64,000 bases of DNA, from contig NC_017461.1 of NCBI RefSeq assembly GCF_000258425.1, positions 806,001 to 870,000 on the forward strand, read 5' to 3'. The DNA comes from Fervidicoccus fontis Kam940. GTDB taxonomy: Archaea; Thermoproteota; Thermoprotei_A; Sulfolobales; Fervidicoccaceae. The notes under the pieces are model-generated. The model searched no databases. It saw nothing but the letters and a program-made list of their open reading frames with translations, and had not been told where the DNA came from. Positions 52,769-61,413 of this stretch are shown piece by piece. How positions within the stretch are numbered: position 1 is the first letter of the stretch; the number at the start of each line of letters is the position of its first letter. The translations under genes and the position numbers were made by a program.

Positions 52769-53689
52769 TTACTTTAAATAATACTCTAGCACTGCAGCCG
52801 CTCCATATAGCTTATTCTCTGCCTGAACCCAAACAATTGACTGCTCTCCTTCTATAACATCATCTGTAATTTCTAGACCTCTATGTGCAGGCAGGCAGTG
52901 CATTACTACGACATCCTTTTTAGCCAGCCTTAAAAGCTCCTTATTTATCTGATATCCCTGAAAGTCTTTCATCCTTTTTTCAGTCTCTTTCTCCTGACCC
53001 ATGCTCACCCATACGTCAGTATAGAGAATATCCGCATCCTTAGCAGCTTCCTTAGGATCGTTCACGATCTTTATCTTAGAACCTGTCTTCTTAGCAATTT
53101 CAAGTGCCTTATCAAGTATTTTTTGGTCTGGATAGTAGCCCTTAGGTATAGCGGCAGTCATGTTCATTCCAACTATGGCTGAGCCCAAAAGCCATGAGTT
53201 GCACATGTTGTTTCCATCGCCAATAAATACGAAGTTCAATCCTTCAAGCTTTCCTTTAGCTTCAATTATTGTAAGCATGTCGCTGAGGATCTGAGTTGGG
53301 TGCTCTAAGTCGCTAAGTCCGTTTATAACTGGAACATTAGCATATTTTGCTAACTCAACAACTGTATTGTGGGAGTAAACCCTCGCAACAATCGCATCCA
53401 AAAAGCTTCCCAATATCCTTGCAGTATCCTTTATTGGCTCCCCTCTACTTAATTGGAGCTCATTTGCAGAAAGGTATACTGCGCTTCCACCTAGCCTTAA
53501 AGCTGCAACTTCAAAGCTTGTTCTTGTTCTTGTCGATGGTTTTTCAAAAAGAAGTCCAACTACTTTATTCTTCAAAATGTTTAGCTCTTGACGGCTCTTT
53601 ATGCTCTTTTTCAGCTCTTTAGCCCTATCCAAGATCTCATTTATCTCATCTTTTGAAAGATCTGCTACTGAAAGTAAAGATTTTGCCAT
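52769..53689 (-). CDS. Ornithine carbamoyltransferase
   Basis: A 306-residue transferase. The carbamoyl phosphate motif KPSTRTRTSFE, the HPTQILSDMLT segment (with the carbamoyl-binding histidine), DVWVSMGQEKE and HCLPAHRG, which holds the ornithine-specific cysteine, are intact. In this context it most likely works in the catabolic direction, splitting citrulline to ornithine and carbamoyl phosphate; an arginine-biosynthetic role is also possible. ATG 53689 is chosen with ggagg 12 bases upstream; the frame is open to 53779. Confidence 0.95.
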   Translation of the reverse strand: MAKSLLSVADLSKDEINEILDRAKELKKSIKSRQELNILKNKVVGLLFEKPSTRTRTSFEVAALRLGGSAVYLSANELQLSRGEPIKDTARILGSFLDAIVARVYSHNTVVELAKYANVPVINGLSDLEHPTQILSDMLTIIEAKGKLEGLNFVFIGDGNNMCNSWLLGSAIVGMNMTAAIPKGYYPDQKILDKALEIAKKTGSKIKIVNDPKEAAKDADILYTDVWVSMGQEKETEKRMKDFQGYQINKELLRLAKKDVVVMHCLPAHRGLEITDDVIEGEQSIVWVQAENKLYGAAAVLEYYLK

Positions 53690-53994
53690 AAAATAAAACG
53701 ACCTCCATTTATTTTTATAATTTATAAAATAAAGTAGATTTTTTAAAATTTTAGATATTTTTAAATTATTTTCTCTCATTAATATATTTTATTCTCTAAC
53801 TAAAAAAATTAAGGAATTGCCGAAGGAAATTGCACAGATAAAGTAAAGATCCTTCATCTCGTATTGCATTTACGAGGTAAGTTGTATCATGTTAAACTAT
53901 ATTAACATGTAAACAAAGGAGATATAAGGCAAAACTTTTTGGAAGTATCTCAGTTTATTTTTTATTTAAAAACATCAAATTTGGTGGGGGCAAA
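53690..53994. other. Divergent promoter region of the ornithine carbamoyltransferase and NTPase genes
   Basis: 305 AT-rich bases. It contains a perfect eight-base inverted repeat at 53888-53909 (catgttaa, six-base spacer, ttaacatg) that could be an operator. No other gene-like feature is seen. Confidence 0.5.
53888..53909. promoter_or_regulatory. Inverted repeat, possible operator
   Basis: Arms catgttaa and ttaacatg flank the spacer actata. It lies about 200 bases before the ornithine carbamoyltransferase start and 86 before the NTPase start. No second copy was seen near arcC. Confidence 0.3.
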
Positions 53995-54528
53995 ATGGTT
54001 TTTGTTTGCATAGGAACTAAAAATGTTAGTAAAATAACAGGTATAGAGAGAGCTTTCTCTAGTTTTTACGAGGAAGTTCAATTGCTCGCTATCGATCTAT
54101 CATATAAACTTCCTCCTCAGCCAATAGGAATAAAAGAGATTATGAGTGGCGCTGAGAAAAGGGCTAAGGAAGCAATTAAATCGAGTGAAATGTGTGAGTT
54201 TGGTGTAGGAGTTGAAGCAGGGCTTATAAAGATAGAGGAAAGCTATTATGATATACAAGCATCGTTTGTTATAAATAAAGACGGCAGAGGATATTTCGGT
54301 TTTTCTCCTTCTTTTATAATTCCCAAATCGTTTTCTGAGGGGATCATTACAAAAAAATACAGGGAACTAGAAGAAGTCACAGATGCGTACTTCAATACAG
54401 AAAACGTAGGAGAAAAAGGAGGAGTAATAAAGCTTTTAACAAAGGGAAGAGTAACTAGAGAGGATCTCACTTATTATGCAGTAATGATGTCTTTGATTCC
54501 ATTTCAAAACAGCAATTTATATTTCTAG
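53995..54528 (+). CDS. Inosine/xanthosine triphosphatase-like NTPase (DUF84/YjjX)
   Basis: A 177-residue house-cleaning NTPase. CIGTKNVSKITGIERAF, the PPQPIGIKEIMSGAEKRAKEA segment and FGVGVEAGLI with its metal-binding acidic residues are the YjjX/DUF84 pattern; GFSPSFIIPKSF and NVGEKGGVIKLLTKGRVTREDL complete it. It removes damaged purine triphosphates such as ITP and XTP. The ATG follows ggtgggggc. It converges with AOR four bases away. Confidence 0.92.
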   Translation: MVFVCIGTKNVSKITGIERAFSSFYEEVQLLAIDLSYKLPPQPIGIKEIMSGAEKRAKEAIKSSEMCEFGVGVEAGLIKIEESYYDIQASFVINKDGRGYFGFSPSFIIPKSFSEGIITKKYRELEEVTDAYFNTENVGEKGGVIKLLTKGRVTREDLTYYAVMMSLIPFQNSNLYF

Positions 54529-54531
54529 TCT

Positions 54532-56358
54532 TTACTTTAAACTGACTATTTTCTCTAAAGGTGCAATTGCAAAATCAAGCCCCAAGCTATTTAGTGTTTC
54601 TCTTTTTGGTATGCCTCTATCGTTCCAGCCTCTCAGCTCATAGTAATAGGAAAGCATTTCATCGTATTTTTCTATATCGATCTTGACTCCTGCATACGGA
54701 CCCTTACTCATAGACTGCGTGGTCCACCTCTTTGGAGGAAGATCAAGCTCTCTGCTCCAGTATCCAAACTCCCTGATCCAGAATGCCCTAATTAACGAAT
54801 AAATTCTGTCCGTTACAATCTTAAAATCATCCAAAGTTATGCTCAGCCCAGTAGCAGCGTTAAGCATTTTTGGGTAATAGTTAAGGTCTAGGCTGACTTC
54901 ATATGGAGGAAATCTGCATGTAGTTAACGATTCAAACATTCCTCCTCTCATGTTCTGTAAGGCGACTACCTTTTCAACCTTCTCTCTGCTGTAAGAAAGC
55001 CTATCTCTCAAAACCTCCTGTGCAATTACAAATGAATCTTTGTGGTGAGCTCCGATCGGCGAGACCCCATAAGAGAGAGCCATACCCGGAGTAGAGTAAC
55101 AGTTATAGGCCGAAACTTCCAGCCCTTTTACATGCATAGCGAAGCTCTCGCTTTCTCTTCCTAAATTCATGGACATCCTCATGACTCCATCAGCTATAAA
55201 ATTCCCGATCCCTCTCCTTTCTGCAACCTCCTCTATAAGCTCTCTTATTCTTTTGAAATCCCCCCACTCAACTTTCTCCCCTACCATCCTCTTCTCACCT
55301 GCCTCTATGTAGAAGCCGATGCTATTTCCAAGACTTATAGTATCAAGCCCAAACATATCTGCCAGCCTATTAAGTTCTCCTACTTTTCTCAGATCGTCTA
55401 TTAAGAGATTGCTTCCAAGCATTGCAACATTTTCATAGTCAAGCTCGCTTAGCTCTCCCGTATTATCTTCTATAATATTTCCGCACTGCATATTGCAGTA
55501 AGGGCAGCCTCTTCTCCCGACTTTTATCTTTTCCATAAAGTCTCCGCTTATACTCTCATAGCTATCCCAAGTTCCCTCTTTGAAATTCATTGTTGGAAGG
55601 ACGCTGTTTTTATGGCTCCAAGCTATAGTGGTCATCGTTCCCTGACTGATCCAAAACTTATAATTAGAATCCTTCAGTATCTTCTCATATGCTTCTGCAG
55701 AAAGTCTTCTGAGCTCTTTTTCATCAAAAATTTCTGGCTCTTTTGTCCCTCTTATTACAATAGCTTTTAACTTCTTGCTACCCATGACAGCGCCTATTCC
55801 GGGCCTTCCTCCACTTCTCCCTTTTAAAGAGGTAATAGTGGCATATCGCACCAAATTTTCTCCTGCCTTTCCAATAGAGAGTACTCCTACATCTTTTCCA
55901 TGCCTTTCTTTTAGCTTATCCTCCGTTTCAAAAGTATCTTTTCCCCAAAGATCATCTGCACTAAAAATCTGCACTTTATCGTTTTCTATATAAAGATATA
56001 CAGGTTTGTCAGACGCTCCTGTAATTGTAATTGCATCAAACCCAGACCTTCTCAGGTGGTGGCTAGCCATGGTTCCTAAACTTCCATCTCCATATCCGAA
56101 AGTCAATGGGCTTTTTGAAGCAACGACTAGCTTTCCGCTACTTGGTAAAGGCATGCCAGAAAGAGGACCAGAAGCAATTATTAATACGTTTTTTGGTGAA
56201 AGAGGATCCGCGCCCAGCGGAACTAAGTCCCACAGAAGCTTTATAGCTAAGCCTCTTCCTCCTATGAAATTAGTGTAAACATCTTGGTCTATGCTCATGA
56301 ATTTGATTTTTCTCTCTCCCAAATCTATAAAAAGGGCTTTTCCCCACCAGCCTTTCAT
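54532..56358 (-). CDS. Aldehyde:ferredoxin oxidoreductase (tungsten enzyme)
   Basis: A 608-residue AOR-family enzyme. The N-terminal domain begins GWWGKALFIDLG, with FIGGRGLAIKLLWD and GRSGGRPGIGAVMGSKKLKAI; the [4Fe-4S] cysteines are in CPYCNMQCGN, with the fourth probably in TTCRFPPY. It oxidises aldehydes to acids, passing electrons to ferredoxin, and binds tungstopterin. In amino-acid fermenters it removes aldehydes made by 2-oxoacid:ferredoxin oxidoreductases. Several AOR subfamilies exist and this length does not discriminate. GC content is visibly above the window average. Confidence 0.93.
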   Translation of the reverse strand: MKGWWGKALFIDLGERKIKFMSIDQDVYTNFIGGRGLAIKLLWDLVPLGADPLSPKNVLIIASGPLSGMPLPSSGKLVVASKSPLTFGYGDGSLGTMASHHLRRSGFDAITITGASDKPVYLYIENDKVQIFSADDLWGKDTFETEDKLKERHGKDVGVLSIGKAGENLVRYATITSLKGRSGGRPGIGAVMGSKKLKAIVIRGTKEPEIFDEKELRRLSAEAYEKILKDSNYKFWISQGTMTTIAWSHKNSVLPTMNFKEGTWDSYESISGDFMEKIKVGRRGCPYCNMQCGNIIEDNTGELSELDYENVAMLGSNLLIDDLRKVGELNRLADMFGLDTISLGNSIGFYIEAGEKRMVGEKVEWGDFKRIRELIEEVAERRGIGNFIADGVMRMSMNLGRESESFAMHVKGLEVSAYNCYSTPGMALSYGVSPIGAHHKDSFVIAQEVLRDRLSYSREKVEKVVALQNMRGGMFESLTTCRFPPYEVSLDLNYYPKMLNAATGLSITLDDFKIVTDRIYSLIRAFWIREFGYWSRELDLPPKRWTTQSMSKGPYAGVKIDIEKYDEMLSYYYELRGWNDRGIPKRETLNSLGLDFAIAPLEKIVSLK

Positions 56359-56449
56359 TCTTAATCATCAAGGAAAAATTCAAATTCCTAATATTAAAAA
56401 TTTGCTTTTAAAAAATGGTTAAAAGGTAAGAAAAAATATACGTATAAAT

Positions 56450-58351
56450 TTAGTTCTTTGAATTGCTTGTGTTTTTGACTCCAACTCTGTATACCCATGC
56501 CAGGACAAGGAGTAGCACTATAATTCCTAGAATTCCGCTTGAAACCGGCGAAGTAATTGATATTCCACTGACTATTAAGGCTGCGAATACGATACCAATT
56601 ATTGACTCTCCTGCGATAAGCCCAGCTGCACCAATTGTCCCTGCATCAGTACTCTCATCGCTCGCCCTCTTTATCTTCTTTCCTACCAGCCAGTTGACTA
56701 AACCTCCGACGAATATCGGAACGCTCAAGGAGAATGGAAGATAAATTCCAATAGCTACCGGCATTACAGGGGTTCTAAACTTTGATTTCTTCCTTGCAAG
56801 TATTTCGTCAGTTATTATTAGAACTATTGCTATAGCAAATCCTATGAATAGCATAGTCCAATTGAGGGTTCCAGTAAATATTGCTTCTGTAAGCTTTGAC
56901 ATTAAAGTTGCTTGAGGAGCTGCCAATGCCATTGATCCCTTTGCAGTTGGAGTTCCCGCAATTCCATAGGCGTTAATAAGAAGGTTAAGGATAGGTGCGA
57001 TGATAAAAGCTGAAGCAAACGATCCAACTATCATTCCAACCTGCTGTTTCCATGGAGTTCCTCCTACTACATAACCGATGAAGAGAGTTTGCATCATATC
57101 TCCAGCGACAGCGCTTCCCATGCATATCATTGCAGCAACAAGTAGCGTTCCTAGAGATCCTTCGACTCCTCCAATTCCAAGAAGCCTCAATATGAGAGCA
57201 GCTATCAGCAAGTTCATAATAGTTATTCCAGAAACTGGCAAGTTTGACGATCCTACAAGTCCAGTTAGATAACCTGCAATGGAAACTCCGAGAAAGCTAA
57301 GTATTAGCGTTAAAATTCCTAGCAATATGCTTAATCCCAGCGCTCTCGTAATATAGTAGAAGACGCCCATTAGTACCATATCAAATATTGCTACCAAAAT
57401 GAAAGCAACGTTCAGAGGGAGTTCCCTCTCCGTCCTCTCAATGCCTTCACTGCTTCTCTTTCTTGCTGCGCTTATTCCTGATTTAATTCCTCTGGCGATA
57501 GCACCTCTAAGTCTGAATATCGTCCACAATCCTCCAAGAAGCATTGTTCCAACGCCTATGTACCTTATCTGAGAGCTCCATATACTGTAAGCCATGTCTA
57601 GAGCAGAGCCTGTAAGCGCCGTATGAGTTGCGAGTATTGGAATTAGAATTATCCACCCTAAGATTCCTCCCAAGAATATCAGTACTGCTACATTTATTCC
57701 TACAATGTAGCCAATAGCAGCTAACGCTGTAGAGAGGTCAGAGCCAAAGTAGAATAATGATGATCCTAGCTTAGTAGCAGCTTCAACAGTGCCAGGCCAC
57801 AGACCAATTCCTTCTAAAAATTTGAAAATTCCTCCTATAATTCCTCCAGTGAGGAGAGGCTTTGTTGAAGCACCTCCTTTGTCTCCTACTATTAAGACCT
57901 CTGCGCCAGCTTTTCCTTCGGGGAAAGGAAGCTTTTCTTCTTTTATGTATGGCTTTCTAATGATAGTTGTTAACGCCGCTCCAAGTGTTCCTGCAATAGC
58001 AACTAATGCGGTAGTAGTCCAAAATGGCAAGTTCATATAGATATTGATAATTATCAGTGCTGGCAACGTGAAAATTGCTCCAGCCGCCAAAGCCTCTCCA
58101 GCGCAAGCTATTGTCTGAACGATGTTATTTCCAAGTATGTTTCTAGTACGCATTGCCCTAAAGACGGCTATTGCTATGATTGCGGCAGGTATGCTTGCAC
58201 TTATAGTCATTCCAGAATATAAACCTAAATATGCATTTGTCGCAGCGAAAAGCAAGGCAAGGATTATACCGAGAATCAAGTATCTCAGAGATAGTTCGGG
58301 CATAGCTTTTTCAGGCGGAACATAGGAAGTCTCTTTTTTCTCTTCACCCAT
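56450..58351 (-). CDS. OPT-family oligopeptide transporter
   Basis: A 633-residue membrane protein with about 14-16 hydrophobic segments. The start PELSLRYLILGIILALLFAATNAYLGLYSGMTISASIPAAI and the segment LPFPEGKAGAEVLIVG are hallmarks of prokaryotic OPT/YSL transporters; GTIGAAGLIAGESIIGI closes the protein. These transporters import small peptides or metal chelates. It would supply dipeptides to the peptidases encoded nearby. ggtgat precedes the ATG. AOR lies downstream, 91 bases away. Confidence 0.93.
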   Translation of the reverse strand: MGEEKKETSYVPPEKAMPELSLRYLILGIILALLFAATNAYLGLYSGMTISASIPAAIIAIAVFRAMRTRNILGNNIVQTIACAGEALAAGAIFTLPALIIINIYMNLPFWTTTALVAIAGTLGAALTTIIRKPYIKEEKLPFPEGKAGAEVLIVGDKGGASTKPLLTGGIIGGIFKFLEGIGLWPGTVEAATKLGSSLFYFGSDLSTALAAIGYIVGINVAVLIFLGGILGWIILIPILATHTALTGSALDMAYSIWSSQIRYIGVGTMLLGGLWTIFRLRGAIARGIKSGISAARKRSSEGIERTERELPLNVAFILVAIFDMVLMGVFYYITRALGLSILLGILTLILSFLGVSIAGYLTGLVGSSNLPVSGITIMNLLIAALILRLLGIGGVEGSLGTLLVAAMICMGSAVAGDMMQTLFIGYVVGGTPWKQQVGMIVGSFASAFIIAPILNLLINAYGIAGTPTAKGSMALAAPQATLMSKLTEAIFTGTLNWTMLFIGFAIAIVLIITDEILARKKSKFRTPVMPVAIGIYLPFSLSVPIFVGGLVNWLVGKKIKRASDESTDAGTIGAAGLIAGESIIGIVFAALIVSGISITSPVSSGILGIIVLLLVLAWVYRVGVKNTSNSKN

Positions 58352-58528
58352 TATGAAATCACCTTTTTTTAAACTTTTATTACAAACATTTAAAAAAATA
58401 ATCTAAATTTTGCACTATATAAAAAATTTGCAAAAAGAATTAAGTTAAATAAAAGTTTTATAAAAAACTATTTAAAAATGTTAAATAATTATTTAACATA
58501 AAAAATAAGACAAATAAAATAAAACAGA

Positions 58529-58628
58529 AGCCGCCGGCGGGACTCGAACCCGCGACCCCCGGCTCTCCCTGATTTTTTAATTTAAACCGTACGAGGCCGG
58601 TGCTCTACCGGGGCTGAGCTACGGCGGC
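58529..58628 (-). tRNA. tRNA-Thr (CGT anticodon) with a 25-base intron
   Basis: Minus-strand cloverleaf: acceptor GCCGCCG with CGGCGGC, D-stem GCTC/GAGC, anticodon stem CCGGC/GCCGG with loop CT-CGT-A...A, and TPsiC arm gggttcgagtccc. The discriminator is T, as expected of archaeal tRNA-Thr, and no CCA is encoded. An intron occupies 58565-58589, after position 37, the canonical place, and its borders can form a bulge-helix-bulge. The mature length is 75 bases. Confidence 0.92.
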
Positions 58629-58850
58629 AGTCATGCAAATTAAATTTTTAAAAAATAGAAGTTTAAAGTTTTTACTTCAAATTCATTAAGATCAAAGTAT
58701 CTTTAACTAGATTAGTTTAATTCAAATTCCTATAAAAATATCTAATCAAATTTTTTGATGAGTATTAACTACAAATAAAACCAGTAAGATAGAACCTTAG
58801 TCTCAAAGAAGATTGTTGCTTTTACAATTAACTACATAGCAAAAGAAAGA

Positions 58851-58934
58851 TGCGGGGGGTGGGATTTGAACCCACGCAGGCCTTCGCCAACGGATCTTAA
58901 GTCCGCCCCCTTTGTCCTGCTCGGGCACCCCCGC
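58851..58934 (-). tRNA. tRNA-Leu (TAA anticodon)
   Basis: Minus-strand 84-base class II tRNA: acceptor GCGGGGG with CCCCCGC, anticodon loop CT-TAA-GA within the stem GGA/TCC region, a long variable arm gttggcgaaggcctgc, and TPsiC loop ggttcaaatcc. The discriminator is A, as required for leucine. No intron is visible and CCA is not encoded. Confidence 0.93.
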
Positions 58935-58984
58935 TCTTCAATTATTAATTAAATCTTCCACTTTTATTTCTTTAACTGCACCTT

Positions 58985-59638
58985 TTATTTTTTATTTGCT
59001 TCTATAACATCCTTAATTCTTGCAGGCCTATGAGTCAGAACAATTATCCTATCGCTTATCTCCATCAGCTCATCCACCTGATGAGAGACAATTATAATTC
59101 CAAGTCTAATTTCCTTTTTAAGGTTCTTCAAGAGTGTTTGAAGGATGGATATAGAAGAGGAGTCAAGTCCAGTATATGGTTCATCCAAAATTAAAATATC
59201 GGGCATTATTATAAGGGCTCTAGCTATAGAAGCTTTCCTTGCTGTTCCCCCGCTCACCCTATTAGGATATTTGTCTAGGTGATCATTTAAGGAGAGGAGC
59301 TCGGAGACATAACTCAGCCTTTCTTCTATCTCTCTCTCACCTGCTCCGCTTATCTTCAGTCCTATGACAATGTTTTCTCTAAGTTTGAGCCATGGAAGTA
59401 AGAGGTTATCCTGAGGCACATATCCGATCTTCCCCCTAATTTTCACCTCTCCGCTATCTTTATTTTCAAGCCCAAGGATCGTTCTTAGCATAGTAGTCTT
59501 CCCGCATCCATTGGGCCCCATTATTCCGAGTACTTCACCTCTATTTAGTTTGAATGATATGTTGGAAATCACAGGACCATCGCTGAAGCTTTTAGTCAAA
59601 TTTCTAACTGCGATCAGTTCATCCACCTTCTCGACCAC
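58985..59638 (-). CDS. ABC transporter ATPase (nitrate/sulfonate/taurine type)
   Basis: A 217-residue SsuB/TauB-like ATPase. Walker A is GPNGCGKTT, the Q-loop is YVPQDNLLLPWL, Walker B ILILDEPYTG and the H-loop IIVSHQVDE. The signature motif is VSGGTARKASIARAL in place of the usual LSGGQ/M-QR form. It overlaps the permease gene by 25 bases. GTG 59638 is used, though GTG 59626 is also possible. Part of an uptake system with the two genes upstream. Confidence 0.93.
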   Translation of the reverse strand: MVEKVDELIAVRNLTKSFSDGPVISNISFKLNRGEVLGIMGPNGCGKTTMLRTILGLENKDSGEVKIRGKIGYVPQDNLLLPWLKLRENIVIGLKISGAGEREIEERLSYVSELLSLNDHLDKYPNRVSGGTARKASIARALIIMPDILILDEPYTGLDSSSISILQTLLKNLKKEIRLGIIIVSHQVDELMEISDRIIVLTHRPARIKDVIEANKK

Positions 59639-60339
59639 CCTTCTATAGGCTTGAGAACAGCTTCATCTAAGAGGATCATGAGCAGAACTAGAAGAATGCT
59701 CCAGGCGAACACTCCTTGCTTATATCCTAGGTCGTAGGAGTATAGAAGCATATATCCTATCCCCCCGCTTGCCCCAAGGGCTTCAGCGACTACAGTGATT
59801 CTCAAAGCGCTTCCGATCGCTGCTCTACTCCCTCCGATAAGATAGGGGAGAGTGCCAGGAATAATCAAATAAAGCAGCTCATGCCTTTTCTTTGCACCGA
59901 AGACCTTGAAGAGTTCTCTGTACTTCCCCTCTATGCTCTGCATTCCGCTAATTCCAATGCTCAAGAGGATAGGGTATGACGTGGCAGAGACGACGAAGAT
60001 AGGAGGAAGACCGCTGGTCACTCCATATATGATTACAAATATTATGGACCATACCAGGACGGAAATGCTCTGAATAAAAGTGTTCAACGCAGTTATGAAG
60101 CTCCTTAAATGTAGGTTTATGTGATAGGCGATCAGAGAAATCATAGCTAAAGCAAAAGATAAGGCGAAACCTAAAAAGGTGTTCTCCAGAGTTTTAAAAA
60201 CGTTTCTAGCTATGGAAATGATCCCTTGGATTTCTATGTAAAGAGCTACGGATGAGAGAGAAGGTATAGCGTAAGGGTATGTCCTCTCTAATGCTATCCA
60301 TAGTATGAAGAGAAAAATAATAAGGTAAATCCATCCCAA
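59614..60339 (-). CDS. ABC transporter permease (SsuC/TauC type)
   Basis: A 241-residue BPD-type inner-membrane component with six hydrophobic segments. The EAA loop appears as ELFKVFGAKKRHELLYLIIPGTLPYLIGGSRAAIGSALRITVVAEALG, the conserved pattern of the NitT/TauT group. TTG 60339 is the most likely start. Between it and the binding-protein stop is a degenerate palindrome (60365-60399). Substrate unknown. Confidence 0.93.
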   Translation of the reverse strand: MGWIYLIIFLFILWIALERTYPYAIPSLSSVALYIEIQGIISIARNVFKTLENTFLGFALSFALAMISLIAYHINLHLRSFITALNTFIQSISVLVWSIIFVIIYGVTSGLPPIFVVSATSYPILLSIGISGMQSIEGKYRELFKVFGAKKRHELLYLIIPGTLPYLIGGSRAAIGSALRITVVAEALGASGGIGYMLLYSYDLGYKQGVFAWSILLVLLMILLDEAVLKPIEGWSRRWMN

Positions 60340-60364
60340 AATACTAAGTCTTCTCTTTAACTTT

Positions 60365-60399
60365 CTCTCACTCCTAAAGGGCGAGTTTTTTATTTGTAA
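60365..60399 (-). repeat. Degenerate IS605-type end between two ABC transporter genes
   Basis: The minus strand carries ctcgccctttaggagtgag after the binding-protein stop: the tail reads TNKKLAL-stop, a decayed TTETLAL. It lies between the binding-protein gene and the permease gene, where an RNA hairpin could shield the upstream message. Confidence 0.5.
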
Positions 60400-61370
60400 A
60401 ATACTTGATCACCTATACTACTTGGATCACTTGTGAGATATCCTCCGATCCATGCAAGCTTCCAGGAGCTTCTTATTCCATCTATAACGCCCTGGCTTAA
60501 GTTGTTGTCGAGAACTGTTACCCTAGAGTAAAGGTACTCAGCCGTCTTTTCATTTAAGTTGTAAATGCTCATTAAAGCAGAGATGGTTTCATTTTCATTC
60601 CCGTTCCAAATATTAACGGCATCTTCCCTCGTCTTAAGGAAGGAGTTAATAAGCTCCTTATTGTTAGATGCGCTCGGAGAAGCCACCCATATGAGCATTA
60701 CCGGCTCACCGCTCATGTTTGCCTCCTTCCAAAAAGTTTGGTAATCAGCGATTATAGAGGCATTGTAATTGACTACAGCCTCAGAAACGAATGGCTCCCA
60801 TGCGATAATTGCATATATGTCATTTTCCCTCATTACGTCCAGAAAGGATCCTGGAAGCGTGTTTATGGCATAGATCGTGTCATTTCCCTTTCCCTGCTCG
60901 CTAACTGTTATGTTGTATATATACTTCATGTAAGCCTTGAACATCATATATGTACCAGTAGAGAGGAGAGTCGCGACAGTCTTACCCTTTAGTTCTTGAG
61001 CTGAGATGTTTCCCTTTACAGTCAGGATCGCCTGGTTTTGAAGCATTTCAGGAGCTATTATTTTTACGGAGATATTTTGAAGTAACATGTTAGCAGCCAT
61101 TTCGCTCGGTATAACTGCTACATCTATGCTCCCGCTTGCAAGAGCATTTATTATATCTGTAGTCTTGTCGAACCTATATACTTGAAGCTCATAGCCGTAT
61201 TTTTCGCTTAAGTTGTAGTACTGCATTATGTCTAACGTGCTTATTCCTCCCTGCAGAGTACCGGCCCTTATTATCATAGGGGAGGACTCCTTCTCTCTGT
61301 AAAATGCATAAGATGCGCCTAAAGCAACTGCAACTACAACTATTATTATTAAAATATATTTTGTATTCAT
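60390..61370 (-). CDS. ABC transporter substrate-binding protein (SsuA/NMT1-like)
   Basis: About 326 residues. An N-terminal hydrophobic anchor (YILIIIVVVAVALGASYAFY) tethers a periplasmic-binding-protein-like domain: IRAGTLQGGISTLDIMQYYNLSEKYGYELQVYRFD, ALASGSIDVAVIPSEMAANML, KGKTVATLLSTGTYMMFKAY and IIAWEPFVSEAVVNY, in the pattern of NitT/TauT proteins. ATG 61370 follows ggtgat. First gene of the operon; sulfonates, nitrate, thiamine precursors and the like are all possible substrates. Confidence 0.9.
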   Translation of the reverse strand: MNTKYILIIIVVVAVALGASYAFYREKESSPMIIRAGTLQGGISTLDIMQYYNLSEKYGYELQVYRFDKTTDIINALASGSIDVAVIPSEMAANMLLQNISVKIIAPEMLQNQAILTVKGNISAQELKGKTVATLLSTGTYMMFKAYMKYIYNITVSEQGKGNDTIYAINTLPGSFLDVMRENDIYAIIAWEPFVSEAVVNYNASIIADYQTFWKEANMSGEPVMLIWVASPSASNNKELINSFLKTREDAVNIWNGNENETISALMSIYNLNEKTAEYLYSRVTVLDNNLSQGVIDGIRSSWKLAWIGGYLTSDPSSIGDQVFYK

Positions 61371-61413
61371 GGTATCACCCGAGATCATGAGATAAGCATT
61401 TGAGCATACTCAA

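Noticed and set aside
53690-53779. Thirty-residue N-terminal extension of ornithine carbamoyltransferase
   Set aside because: The extension is asparagine- and lysine-rich with no family counterpart, and ATG 53689 gives the normal family start.
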